A DNA stretch of 64,000 bases. Source: JAAYHV01 sp964400515. Lineage in GTDB: Bacteria; Bacillota; Clostridia; Peptostreptococcales; Anaerovoracaceae. Below the pieces are notes generated by a model. The model was not told the origin of the DNA and searched no databases. It saw only the letters and a program-made list of their open reading frames with translations. How positions within the stretch are numbered: the first letter of the stretch is position 1; every line of letters starts with the position of its first letter. The stretch spans positions 1 to 64,000 of the forward strand of contig CAYNTJ010000002.1 in the NCBI GenBank assembly GCA_964400515.1, written 5' to 3'. This document shows, piece by piece, positions 35,490 to 44,247 of this stretch. The translations under genes were made by a program, and so were the position numbers.

Positions 35490-37106
35490 TTAATTAGCTG
35501 TTTCAATTAGTTCCTTAGCTGAAATCTTAGTGGTCTCCGTAACATTAATTCCCCCAAGTAGTCTTGCAATATCGGAAATTTTCTCATCATTGTTTAATTT
35601 CTTAATGAAAGTATGGGATTTATTATCTATATTATCTTTAAATATAGTGTAATTTGAATTTCCGTAAGCTGCAATCTGAGGAAGGTGAGTAATACAGACT
35701 ATTTGATGATTACCTGCTAGCTCAAGGAGCTTTTTACCAACTATTGAAGCCGTAATTCCGCTGATGCCCGTATCTATTTCGTCAAAAATCATAGTGGGTA
35801 CGGAGATGCTGTTTCGAAGTATGCTTTTTAATGCCAGCATTACCCTTGATATTTCACCGCCTGATGCAATTTTTGCTAATGGCTTTAATGGATCTCCCGG
35901 GTTAGTTGATATCAAAAACTCTGTATCATCGTAACCATTGCCGGTTAAATCAATTTTAGAAAAATTCACTTTAAAATCGGTATTTTGAAAATTCAAAGCT
36001 TTCAATTGGGCTTTCATTTGTTCTTCCAAAGATTTAGCTGTATTCTTTCGCATTAGACTTATTTTATCCCCATAAGATTCAGCCCTGCTATAGCTATCTT
36101 TTACCATCTCTTCTAATCTTCTTTTTTCTTCATCAAAATTATCAATCAATCTAAGTTCTTCTGCAATGACATTTCTAAAATCTAAGATTTCTTCAATACT
36201 TTTTCCGTATTTTCTTTTTGCATCTTCAATTATACTTAGCCTTTGGGATATCTGATCAATTTCGTTTTCCGAGAAATCAATTGACTCGCTAACATTTCTT
36301 AATCTGGAAGAGATTTCTTCAAGATTAAAATATATATCATTTAAAGTATCTGAAATATTACTAAGTTCAGTACTGTAGTTTTTCAAATTTTCCAAGGATA
36401 TTCCCATACTTTTGATTTCTGCCAGTAATGAATTTTCCCTTTCATATAAATCATAATATGACTTATTTACATTAGAATATATTTTTTCGCTGTTTGAAAG
36501 CATGTTTAATTTATCGGACAATGATACATCTTCACCTATACTTAGGCTAAGATTGTCAATATATGAAATTTCAAATTCATAATAACTTTTTTTACTTAAG
36601 GCTTCCTTTTCTTTGCTTAATAGGGCTTTTAACTGTTTGTCATAATATAGGTATTCCTTAAACTCTTTATTAAGATTTTCCATTTCATGAAAAAATACTT
36701 GATCATTGAAGCCATCAAGTATATTAATGTGATTATTGGAATCTAATAATGTTTGATTATCATATTGACCATGTATATCGGCAAAGCCCTGGCAAAATTC
36801 CTTTAAATTGTTTAAAGTAACCAAATTACCGTTGATTTTAGATATGCTTTTACCGTTTGCATAAATTTCTCTGCTGATTACAATCTCTTCATCAGAAATT
36901 CTACCGGCAATCTCAATAATCGCTTTTTCCTCACCGTTACGTACATAGCTGGTATCTGCTCTTGAACCCAATGCCAAGCTTATGGCCTGTACTAAAACAG
37001 ATTTACCGGAACCGGTTTCTCCTGTGATAATGTTAAGTCCTTCTTCCAAATCTATGCTTGTTTTAGAAATAGTGGCAAAGTTTTGAATTTCTATTCTATC
37101 TATCAT
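35490..37106 (-). CDS. recN: DNA repair protein RecN
   Basis: 538 residues. It is an SMC-like ATPase that acts early in double-strand break repair. Walker A is TGETGSGKSVLVQA near 29-42. A long coiled coil occupies the middle, and ASGGEISRVMLALKS plus Walker B FDEIDTGISG follow in the C-terminal third. It overlaps the end of argR by 11 bases, the classic Firmicutes argR-recN pair. The spoIVB and spo0A genes that usually follow in sporeformers are absent. Confidence 0.97.
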   Translation of the reverse strand: MIDRIEIQNFATISKTSIDLEEGLNIITGETGSGKSVLVQAISLALGSRADTSYVRNGEEKAIIEIAGRISDEEIVISREIYANGKSISKINGNLVTLNNLKEFCQGFADIHGQYDNQTLLDSNNHINILDGFNDQVFFHEMENLNKEFKEYLYYDKQLKALLSKEKEALSKKSYYEFEISYIDNLSLSIGEDVSLSDKLNMLSNSEKIYSNVNKSYYDLYERENSLLAEIKSMGISLENLKNYSTELSNISDTLNDIYFNLEEISSRLRNVSESIDFSENEIDQISQRLSIIEDAKRKYGKSIEEILDFRNVIAEELRLIDNFDEEKRRLEEMVKDSYSRAESYGDKISLMRKNTAKSLEEQMKAQLKALNFQNTDFKVNFSKIDLTGNGYDDTEFLISTNPGDPLKPLAKIASGGEISRVMLALKSILRNSISVPTMIFDEIDTGISGITASIVGKKLLELAGNHQIVCITHLPQIAAYGNSNYTIFKDNIDNKSHTFIKKLNNDEKISDIARLLGGINVTETTKISAKELIETAN

Positions 37107-37569
37107 TATTTTTTAACCTCATAGTTATGATATCATTGAATATTTCAAGTACCGGAGGTATGTTATCTTTTGAATCAACTATAATTAAAAATGTATTATC
37201 TCCGGCTATGGTTCCCACCACATGGGGGAGAGCCATGGAGTCGATGGCTTCACAAGCTGCGTTGCCACAACCTGATAAGGTTTTTACAACCACAAGATTT
37301 TCGGCAGATTCGTACGAAGTAATAGTTTCTCTGAATATTTTTATAAATCTATCGGATATAGGTTTGTCGGTATAGTTTCCCACTGCATATTTATACCTGC
37401 CTGAAGGGGAAAGAGTTTTTATAAGCTGCAATTCCTTAATGTCCCTGGAAATAGTAGCTTGGGTCACTTCAAAACCTGATTCTTTCAATAGGTTCAATAG
37501 CATATCCTGGGTTTCAATATCATAAGTGGATATTAATTCCAAGATTTTGTTTTGTCTTGAATATCTCAT
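37096..37569 (-). CDS. argR: Arginine repressor ArgR
   Basis: 157 residues. The N-terminal winged helix has TQATISRDIKELQLIK. The C-terminal arginine-binding and trimerisation domain has GCGNAACEAIDS and GTIAGDNTFLII (GTIAGDDT motif). AAGGAGG is positioned ideally for the ATG at 37569, which excludes the nine-codon-longer reading frame. Confidence 0.96.
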   Translation of the reverse strand: MRYSRQNKILELISTYDIETQDMLLNLLKESGFEVTQATISRDIKELQLIKTLSPSGRYKYAVGNYTDKPISDRFIKIFRETITSYESAENLVVVKTLSGCGNAACEAIDSMALPHVVGTIAGDNTFLIIVDSKDNIPPVLEIFNDIITMRLKNNDR

Positions 37570-37590
37570 AAAACCTCCTTGTGTATTATT

Positions 37591-37604
37591 ATACATTTAT
37601 GTAT
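37591..37604. promoter_or_regulatory. Candidate ArgR operator upstream of argR
   Basis: The perfect palindrome ATACAT-TT-ATGTAT lies between a minus-strand TATAAT (37612-37607) and the argR ribosome site. Its position fits autoregulation, but the sequence only loosely resembles ARG boxes. Confidence 0.35.
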
Positions 37605-37665
37605 GTATTATAGCATATATGAAAAATTTATCATAGCTTTAATTTCAAATAAAAGCATCTCTTCC

Positions 37666-37694
37666 TAGACAAACATCTGTTTATTTGTTAGAAT
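37666..37694 (+). promoter_or_regulatory. ruvC promoter containing a degenerate SOS-like palindrome
   Basis: TAGACA (37666-37671), 17 bases, TAGAAT (37689-37694). The palindrome AAAC-ATCT-GTTT (37671-37682) overlaps the -35 and differs from the Gram-positive LexA box GAAC-N4-GTTY at its first base. Confidence 0.45.
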
Positions 37695-37710
37695 ATATTG
37701 GGAGTTAAAT

Positions 37711-38202
37711 ATGAGAATTTTAGGTATAGACCCGGGATACGCCATATTAGGTTATGGTATTATAGATTACGTAGGCAATCGCTTTGAAGTTGTGGCATAT
37801 GGCTCAATCACGACCAATTCCAAGATGAAAATGCCCGACAGATTATGTAAGCTATATTTCGAACTGGGAAACATAATTGAAAAATACAGACCCGACGAGG
37901 CGTCTGTGGAAGAACTTTTTTTTAACAGCAATGCAAAAACTGCCATTATGGTTGGTCAGGCCAGAGGCGTTGCTGTTTTAGCATGTGCAGAAAAGGGTTT
38001 ATGTATAAGTGAATATACGCCTCTTCAAATAAAACAAGCTTTAGTGGGATACGGAAGAGCAGAAAAGAAGCAAATACAATATATGGTCAAGATGCTTTTA
38101 AATTTGGAAAAAGTGCCTAAGCCCGATGATACGGCGGATGCTTTGGCAGCGGCAATATGCCACGCTAATTCGGCAAATTCCAGGATAAAGGAGAAACTAT
38201 GA
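37711..38202 (+). CDS. ruvC: Crossover junction endodeoxyribonuclease RuvC
   Basis: 163 residues. It resolves Holliday junctions. The acidic active site is visible as D7 in GIDPGYA, EE in VEELFF near 67-68 and the C-terminal DDTADALA near 137-144. GGGAG precedes the ATG. It starts the ruvC-ruvA-ruvB run and overlaps ruvA by four bases (ATGA). Confidence 0.97.
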   Translation: MRILGIDPGYAILGYGIIDYVGNRFEVVAYGSITTNSKMKMPDRLCKLYFELGNIIEKYRPDEASVEELFFNSNAKTAIMVGQARGVAVLACAEKGLCISEYTPLQIKQALVGYGRAEKKQIQYMVKMLLNLEKVPKPDDTADALAAAICHANSANSRIKEKL

Positions 38203-38801
38203 TAAGACATATTAGGGGAGAATATCTTTGCTATGATAATGGTAGCATAGTAATCGAAACTTCGGCGGGAATAGGTTTTAGAATTAATATACCGGACAAT
38301 TCTCCGCTGCTTTTAAAGGAAATCGGAGATATAGTATCAACTTTTACTTATATGAATGTGAAGGAAGATGGTATTTCCCTTTATGGTTTTCCCGATAATG
38401 AATCATTAAAACTATTTGAACAGCTAATATCGGTAAATGGAGTAGGCCCGAAGGCGGGTCTAAGTATTTTATCCTTAGCCGATGTGGACACTGTTAAATA
38501 CTACATATTAAATGGTGATGCCAAATCCATTTGCAAAGCAAATGGTATAGGCAAAAAAACATCAGAAAGAATAATACTGGAGCTAAGTGAGAAAATAGAG
38601 GGTGATATTGATATGAACTGTATAAATAATGATTCTAATATTTCATCCTTTAGATTGGTTGAAGAAAAAAGAGAAGCAATCACAGCACTTACCACTTTAG
38701 GCTATACAAAAAATGAGGCCACAAATGCAATTGAAAAAATAGATAACAATGATTTAAAGGCGGAAGAATATATTAAGATTGCCCTAAGAAATCTAATGTA
38801 A
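38199..38801 (+). CDS. ruvA: Holliday junction branch migration protein RuvA
   Basis: 200 residues. The N-terminal OB-fold (MIRHIRGEYL) is followed by two helix-hairpin-helix motifs (NGVGPKAGLSIL near 78 and NGIGKKTSERIILEL near 113). The C-terminal domain III contacts RuvB. It binds four-way junctions as a tetramer. Confidence 0.97.
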   Translation: MIRHIRGEYLCYDNGSIVIETSAGIGFRINIPDNSPLLLKEIGDIVSTFTYMNVKEDGISLYGFPDNESLKLFEQLISVNGVGPKAGLSILSLADVDTVKYYILNGDAKSICKANGIGKKTSERIILELSEKIEGDIDMNCINNDSNISSFRLVEEKREAITALTTLGYTKNEATNAIEKIDNNDLKAEEYIKIALRNLM

Positions 38802-38814
38802 GGGAGCATATACC

Positions 38815-39822
38815 ATGGAAGAAAATATAACATCAAAAGGTATAATTAACGAAGATATAAATAATGAAAATACCCTAAGGCCACAAAGACTAAATGAGTT
38901 TTGTGGACAAAAAAACGCCAAAGAAAACCTTAAGGTGTATATAGAGGCGGCAAGGAAAAGAAGATCTCCATTGGACCATATTCTTTTTTACGGGCCTCCG
39001 GGCCTCGGTAAAACAACTTTGGCCCAAATAGTTGCCAATGAGCTTGAAGTTGATATAAAGATTACTTCGGGCCCTGCAATAGAAAGGGCAGGAGATTTGG
39101 CTGCAATTCTGACAAATTTAAATGAGAATGATGTACTTTTCATAGATGAAATACACAGATTGAATCGTTCCGTTGAGGAGGTTCTATATTCGGCAATGGA
39201 AGATTATGCTTTGGATATAATTATTGGGAAAGGCCCTTCGGCAAGATCCCTTAGAATAGATATAGCAAAATTCACATTGATTGGTGCGACTACAAGAGCC
39301 GGTAGTTTATCTGCACCCCTTAGAGATAGGTTTGGTATAATAAGCAAGTTTGAACTCTATGATAATGATGAGCTTAAGGACATATTAAACAGATCTGCAA
39401 ATGTAATGGGGATATCGGCGGATATGGCATCTATCGAAGAGTTGTCCAAAAGATCAAGGGGAACCCCTAGGATAGCAAACAGGTTATTAAAAAGGGTGAG
39501 GGATTTTTCCGAGGTCAAGGGTAATGGAGAAATTAATTATGAACTGACTAAATACTCTTTGGATTCATTGGAAGTAGATGAATTGGGGCTTGAAAAGCTT
39601 GACAGGGAGATATTAATGACTATAATTAAAGGGTTTAATGGCGGACCCGTGGGAATTGAGACCATTGCTTCTGCAATTGGTGAAGAAAGGGTTACCCTAG
39701 AGGATGTTAATGAACCATATTTAATACAGGCAGGTTTGCTATACAGAACCCAAAAGGGTAGGATTGCATCATTAGAAGCATATAAACATTTGGGGCTTAT
39801 GAGCCTTTATCAGGAGGAATAA
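38815..39822 (+). CDS. ruvB: Holliday junction branch migration helicase RuvB
   Basis: 335 residues. It is an AAA+ motor with Walker A GPPGLGKTTLA near 60-70, Walker B LFIDEIHRL near 108, sensor 1 GATTRAG near 160 and the arginine finger in LRDRFGI near 172. A C-terminal winged helix binds DNA. AGGGAG lies before the ATG. Confidence 0.98.
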   Translation: MEENITSKGIINEDINNENTLRPQRLNEFCGQKNAKENLKVYIEAARKRRSPLDHILFYGPPGLGKTTLAQIVANELEVDIKITSGPAIERAGDLAAILTNLNENDVLFIDEIHRLNRSVEEVLYSAMEDYALDIIIGKGPSARSLRIDIAKFTLIGATTRAGSLSAPLRDRFGIISKFELYDNDELKDILNRSANVMGISADMASIEELSKRSRGTPRIANRLLKRVRDFSEVKGNGEINYELTKYSLDSLEVDELGLEKLDREILMTIIKGFNGGPVGIETIASAIGEERVTLEDVNEPYLIQAGLLYRTQKGRIASLEAYKHLGLMSLYQEE

Positions 39823-39824
39823 TA

Positions 39825-40868
39825 TTGAAAATAACGGACTTTGATTATGAATTGCCAAAGGAATTGATAGCTCAAAAACCAGCCAACAAAAGGGAAGAAT
39901 CAAGATTAATGGTTTTGAATAGAAAAGAAAAAACCATAGATCATAAAATGTTTTACAACATAATTGATTATTTAAATAAAGGTGACCTATTAGTTATGAA
40001 CAACTCAAAGGTAATACCTGCGAGGCTATATGGAGAAAAGGTTGGTACTGGGGCTAAAATTGAATTCCTATTAATTAAAAGAATAGAAAATGATATTTGG
40101 GAGACCATGGTTAAACCGGGTAAGAGGTTAAAACCTGGAGACAAGGTGATATTCTCAAATGATAGTAAATTTGAAGCAGAAATTTTGGAATATGGGAAAG
40201 ATGGTACCAGAATAGTTAGGTTTGATTATGAAGGTATTTTTTATGAAAGGCTAGATAAAATAGGTAAAATGCCGTTACCTCCTTACATAGAAAGGGAAAG
40301 TAAAGAAGAAGACAAGGATAGATATCAAACTGTATATAGCGAGGAGCCGGGTTCCGTTGCTGCACCAACTGCAGGACTACATTTTACTGAAGATATATTA
40401 AATAAATTAAAAGATAAAGGTGTTAACATTGCATATGTAACCCTTCATGTAGGCATAGGTACATTTAGACCTGTAAAATGTGAAAATATTGAAGAACACG
40501 AAATGCATTTTGAAGAATATACCATATCTGCCGATAATGAAAAAATAATAAATGATGCATTGAGTAAAAATAAACGAGTAGTTGCAGTAGGAACCACTTC
40601 AGTAAGAACTCTTGAAAGCGTTGCCTATGAAACAAAGGAAGGTTATAGAGTGAAAAGCGGAGATGGTAGTACTGGTATATTTATTTATCCGGGATACAAA
40701 TTCAAAATAGTGGATAGCATGATTACTAATTTTCATTTACCTAAGTCCACATTACTTATGCTGATATCAGCATTTTATAACCGTGAAGATATTTTAAAGG
40801 CTTATGAAACCGCAGTAAAGGAAGAATATAGGTTCTTTAGCTATGGAGATTCGATGCTTATTGAATAA
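39825..40868 (+). CDS. queA: S-adenosylmethionine:tRNA ribosyltransferase-isomerase QueA
   Basis: 347 residues. It converts preQ1 at tRNA wobble position 34 to epoxyqueuosine by transferring the ribosyl part of SAM. Motifs are FDYELPKELIAQKP near the start, NNSKVIPARL near 57, AAPTAGLHFT near 183 and NFHLPKSTLLMLISAF near 299. The start is TTG at 39825, seven bases after AGGAGG. It is followed by tgt, which performs the preceding step. Confidence 0.97.
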   Translation: MKITDFDYELPKELIAQKPANKREESRLMVLNRKEKTIDHKMFYNIIDYLNKGDLLVMNNSKVIPARLYGEKVGTGAKIEFLLIKRIENDIWETMVKPGKRLKPGDKVIFSNDSKFEAEILEYGKDGTRIVRFDYEGIFYERLDKIGKMPLPPYIERESKEEDKDRYQTVYSEEPGSVAAPTAGLHFTEDILNKLKDKGVNIAYVTLHVGIGTFRPVKCENIEEHEMHFEEYTISADNEKIINDALSKNKRVVAVGTTSVRTLESVAYETKEGYRVKSGDGSTGIFIYPGYKFKIVDSMITNFHLPKSTLLMLISAFYNREDILKAYETAVKEEYRFFSYGDSMLIE

Positions 40869-40900
40869 CCAATAAATAATATTAGTAAACAGGAGAAATT

Positions 40901-42022
40901 ATGGGAAACGCAGTTTCATATGAATTAATAAAAGAAGATAAGAAGACTAAGGCTAGAAGAGGCAGGGTTACTACGCCCCATGGAACAATTGAAACGCCTG
41001 TATTTATGCCAGTAGGCACCCAGGCTACAGTTAAAGCCATGAGACCTGAACAGTTAAAAGAGATGGGGGCAGAAATAATACTATCAAATACTTACCATCT
41101 ATATTTAAGACCAGGGCACGAAATAGTTAAAGAAGCCGGCGGGCTTCACAAGTTTATGAATTGGGATAAACCTATTTTAACTGATAGTGGCGGATTCCAA
41201 GTATTTTCTTTAGGTAAGCTTAGGAAAATAACTGAAGAAGGAGTGAAATTCAGCTCCCATATAGATGGTTCTAAGCATTTATTAACCCCGGAAAAAGCCA
41301 TAGAAATACAAAATGCATTGGGATCTGACATAATGATGGCATTTGATGAATGCGCGCCATATCCGGCAGACAGAAAGTATGTAAAGGATTCCCTTGAAAG
41401 AACTACAAGATGGCTAAAAAGATGCAAGGATTATCATAGAGATATAGAAAGGCAATCAATATTTGGAATTATGCAAGGGGGCATGTATAAGGACCTTAGA
41501 TATCAAAGTGCCATGGAAATAGTTGAAATGGATTTGCCGGGCTATGCCATAGGCGGCTTATCCGTGGGAGAACCTAAGGAATTAATGCTAGAGGTTTTAG
41601 ATTATTCCGTTGATTATTTACCAAAGGATAAGGCTAGATACTTAATGGGAGTAGGAAGTCCTGATTATCTATTTGAGGGAGTTGAAAGAGGAATAGATAT
41701 GTTTGACTGCGTATTGCCCACAAGAATAGCAAGGCATGGTCTTGCAACTACTAGCACTGGTAGGGTTAATATTAAAAACGCCAAATATGAAAGGGACTTT
41801 AGCCCACTGGATGAGAATTGTGACTGCTATACATGCAGAAATTACTCAAAAGCATATTTAAGACATCTTTTCAAAGCTGATGAAATGTTAAGCGCAATGC
41901 TGCTATCTAATCATAATTTGCATTTTCTAATTAATATGATGAAAAACATTAGAAAGTCCATTGAGGAAGATAGATTTTTAGAATATAAGAAGGAATTTTA
42001 CGATAGATATGGAAAATTTTAA
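40901..42022 (+). CDS. tgt: tRNA-guanine transglycosylase
   Basis: 373 residues. It swaps guanine 34 for preQ1 in GUN-anticodon tRNAs. Catalytic motifs are TDSGGFQVFSL near 96 and DCVLPTR near 269. The zinc site CDCYTCRNYSKAYLRH is near 307-322. AGGAG precedes the ATG. The yajC gene often found next is missing; an rRNA methyltransferase gene overlaps its last 14 bases instead. Confidence 0.98.
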   Translation: MGNAVSYELIKEDKKTKARRGRVTTPHGTIETPVFMPVGTQATVKAMRPEQLKEMGAEIILSNTYHLYLRPGHEIVKEAGGLHKFMNWDKPILTDSGGFQVFSLGKLRKITEEGVKFSSHIDGSKHLLTPEKAIEIQNALGSDIMMAFDECAPYPADRKYVKDSLERTTRWLKRCKDYHRDIERQSIFGIMQGGMYKDLRYQSAMEIVEMDLPGYAIGGLSVGEPKELMLEVLDYSVDYLPKDKARYLMGVGSPDYLFEGVERGIDMFDCVLPTRIARHGLATTSTGRVNIKNAKYERDFSPLDENCDCYTCRNYSKAYLRHLFKADEMLSAMLLSNHNLHFLINMMKNIRKSIEEDRFLEYKKEFYDRYGKF

Positions 42023-43175
42023 AATTTGTAAAGATAGCGAATATTGCGGAGGTTGTATATATCAGGGTGTTGAATACTCCGAGCAAATAAAAGAAAAAGA
42101 ATCATTAATAAATGAATTAATGATTAAATATGATGTGGATAGCAGTATTTATAAGGGCATGGTACCTGCACCCTTAACTGAAGGTTATAGGAATAAGATG
42201 GAATATACCTTTGGTGATATGGAAAAGGGTGGAGAAATGACACTGGGAATGCATAAAAAAAAGCATTTCATGTCCATAATAACTGTGGATGAATGTCAGC
42301 TTGTTCCTGAGGATTTTAATGTTATTCTAAGTAATACATTGGAGTTTTGCAAGGAAAAGGGATATAGCTTCTATCATAAAAAATCCCATGAGGGCCTTTT
42401 AAGGAACTTAATTGTAAGAAAGGGCATCAGAACAGATGAAGTTTTAATAAATATTGTAACATCAAGTCAAACAGATTTTGATGAGGAAGAATATGTTAAG
42501 TTAATTAAATCTCTAAAGCTGGATGGTCATTTGGTGGGAGTACTTAGGACAATTAATGATAATTTGGCTGATGCAGTAAACTGTGAAGAACTTAAAATAT
42601 TATATGGCAGGGACTATTATTATGAAAAGATAATGGGGCTTGTATTTAAGGTTAGCGCATTTTCCTTTTTTCAAACTAATATAGAAGCTGTGGAAAAGCT
42701 GTATGGGGATGCGATAAATCTAATACCTGATTTTAAAAATAAGATAGTGTATGACTTATATTGTGGCACGGGGACTATAAGTCAGGTATTGGCAAAGGAA
42801 GCAAAAAAAGTTTATGGTATTGAGATATCGGAAGATGCGGTAAAATCCGCCAAGGAAAACGCATTGAGCAATGGTCTTAATAACTGCGAATTTATTGCAG
42901 GCGATGTACTAAAAAGATTAGATGAAGTAGAAGAAAGGCCTGAGGTTATTGTGGTGGATCCACCAAGGGTGGGAATGCACCCTAAGGTTGTTGATAAACT
43001 TGTAAAGTATAACATGGATGAAATAATATATATATCATGCAATCCAAAGACTTTGTTTATAAATCTCAAACAGTTTGATGATTATGGATATAAGCCAACT
43101 TATTTGAAAGCTTATGATAATTTTCCTAAAACCAAGCACATTGAAGTTGTAACTCTGCTTGTCAAGGCTCGTTAA
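42009..43175 (+). CDS. RlmD/RlmCD-type (TrmA superfamily) 23S rRNA uracil-C5 methyltransferase
   Basis: 388 residues. An N-terminal [4Fe-4S] site (C7, C13, C16 plus a later Cys in DECQL) is followed by the RNA-binding middle and the SAM domain with DLYCGTGTIS near 254. DPPRVGMHP and the catalytic Cys in YISCNPKTL (about 339) complete the site. It lacks the N-terminal TRAM domain of the longer family members, so the exact uridine target cannot be assigned. It overlaps tgt by 14 bases. Confidence 0.88.
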   Translation: MENFKICKDSEYCGGCIYQGVEYSEQIKEKESLINELMIKYDVDSSIYKGMVPAPLTEGYRNKMEYTFGDMEKGGEMTLGMHKKKHFMSIITVDECQLVPEDFNVILSNTLEFCKEKGYSFYHKKSHEGLLRNLIVRKGIRTDEVLINIVTSSQTDFDEEEYVKLIKSLKLDGHLVGVLRTINDNLADAVNCEELKILYGRDYYYEKIMGLVFKVSAFSFFQTNIEAVEKLYGDAINLIPDFKNKIVYDLYCGTGTISQVLAKEAKKVYGIEISEDAVKSAKENALSNGLNNCEFIAGDVLKRLDEVEERPEVIVVDPPRVGMHPKVVDKLVKYNMDEIIYISCNPKTLFINLKQFDDYGYKPTYLKAYDNFPKTKHIEVVTLLVKAR

Positions 43176-43545
43176 CACATAATCTTTAAAACTTTAGCTA
43201 TAACAAACATAGTCAAAGTCAGTAAGAAAAAGAATAAGAAGCTAAACATGTTTCTTAATTATTGCATTAGATTTGAGTATACTAAACGTGTAAGGATAGG
43301 GATCTGTTTGAAGACTGTACGGTTATTGACACATCTGCAATAATAGATACTAAAATCGATGATGCTGTAGGTATGAACAGCAGTATTTTAAACAATCTAT
43401 TCATTATATGGGGGAATACCATAAGAAATTATTTAGATATGAATTGCCAATATCGTTTCAGTTAAACAATACGAAAATGGATGGAGCACATGCAGGAAGA
43501 TTCTTGACGAATTTACAGAAAGAGATTGATGGCTTAAGATAAGTA
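43176..43545 (+). pseudogene. Gene-poor scar with remnant reading frames, origin unrecognised
   Basis: No intact gene is present here. A fragment without a start codon runs from about 43372 to a TAA at 43540-43542. It reads YEQQYFKQSIHYMGEYHKKL and then RYELPISFQLNN, ending KEIDGLR. A preceding fragment in another frame (about 43307-43384) reads FEDCTVIDTSAIIDTKIDD. They look like pieces of one protein broken by frameshift, but I do not recognise the family. Together with the RhuM pseudogene downstream this marks a decayed insertion between housekeeping genes. Confidence 0.5.
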
Positions 43546-43557
43546 GAATGATAAAAG

Positions 43558-43584
43558 AATGCCCTTGAGATATTCGGGGGCATT
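43558..43584 (+). terminator. Hairpin ending the scar, overlapping a promoter
   Basis: AATGCCC / GGGCATT with a 13-base loop, followed by TGTTAT. It may be an old terminator of the remnant gene. The next promoter's -35 and spacer are inside it. Confidence 0.4.
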
Positions 43585-43612
43585 TGTTATAATATTAAAA
43601 GAACGAATGTTC
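43565..43612 (+). promoter_or_regulatory. Promoter with a LexA (SOS) box
   Basis: TTGAGA (43565-43570), 17 bases, TATAAT (43588-43593). The palindrome GAACGAATGTTC (43601-43612) fits the Gram-positive LexA consensus GAAC-RNRY-GTTC at every defined base, and lies over the expected transcription start. Confidence 0.7.
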
Positions 43613-43645
43613 TGCGTGCGGCAATGAAGATTTTGGAGGTCAAAT

Positions 43646-44212
43646 ATGAATGATTTATCAGAAATGATTATATATACAACAGAAGATGGTTTGACAAAAG
43701 TTGATGTCAATTTTGACGGAGATACTGTTTGGCTAACCCAGGACCAAATGGCTGAGTTGTTTCAAAAGGCGAAATCAACGATAAACGAACATATAAGAAA
43801 CATTTATGAAGAAGGCGAATTAGATAAACAGAATACAATGAGAAAATTCGGGATTTCCGAATTTTCTACCAAGCCTACTAATTTCTATAATCTTGATGTT
43901 ATCATATCAGTTGGTTATCGTGTTAAATCGCAAAGAGGGGTTCAGTTCAGAATCTGGGCAACAAATATTCTAAAGGAATATGAGAAAAGGTTTTGCATTA
44001 GATGATGACCGATTAAAAGGCAATGCTGGTGGAAATTATTGGAAAGAATTATAGGAACAATTAGTCATCAAAAAGCAATTGATAAAGCTAAATGTGAGTA
44101 TAGAAAGTACTAGAATTTGACATTATCCTCGGTAGAGAAAGAATATTTGGAAACAGTAAAGGATATTTCTAAAAAATTGAAGAAAAAGAAATCGAAAAAA
44201 AGATTAGAATAA
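43646..44212 (+). pseudogene. RhuM-family (virulence RhuM-like) pseudogene
   Basis: The first 112 codons match the N-terminal RhuM region (VWLTQDQMAELFQKAKSTIN, FYNLDVIISVGYRVKSQRG, FRIWAT). At about 43977 one AT unit is missing from what should read GAATATATGAGAAAAGG. This sends the frame to an early TGA, while the true continuation GFALDDDRLKGNAGGNYWKE lies in the +1 frame. Most of the middle (several hundred bases in intact members) is deleted. The tail (SHQKAIDKAKCEYRKY, then LSSVEKEYLETVKD) returns to the original frame with a TAG at 44111 where CAG would be expected. GGAGG precedes the ATG. Confidence 0.85.
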
Positions 44213-44247
44213 TATCGTCAATATAATGATTGAAAGGAGTTTTAAGT

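Noticed and set aside
43646..44005. Intact 119-residue RhuM-like protein
   Set aside because: The frame ends early because of a two-base loss; the matching continuation is visible in another frame and the middle is deleted.
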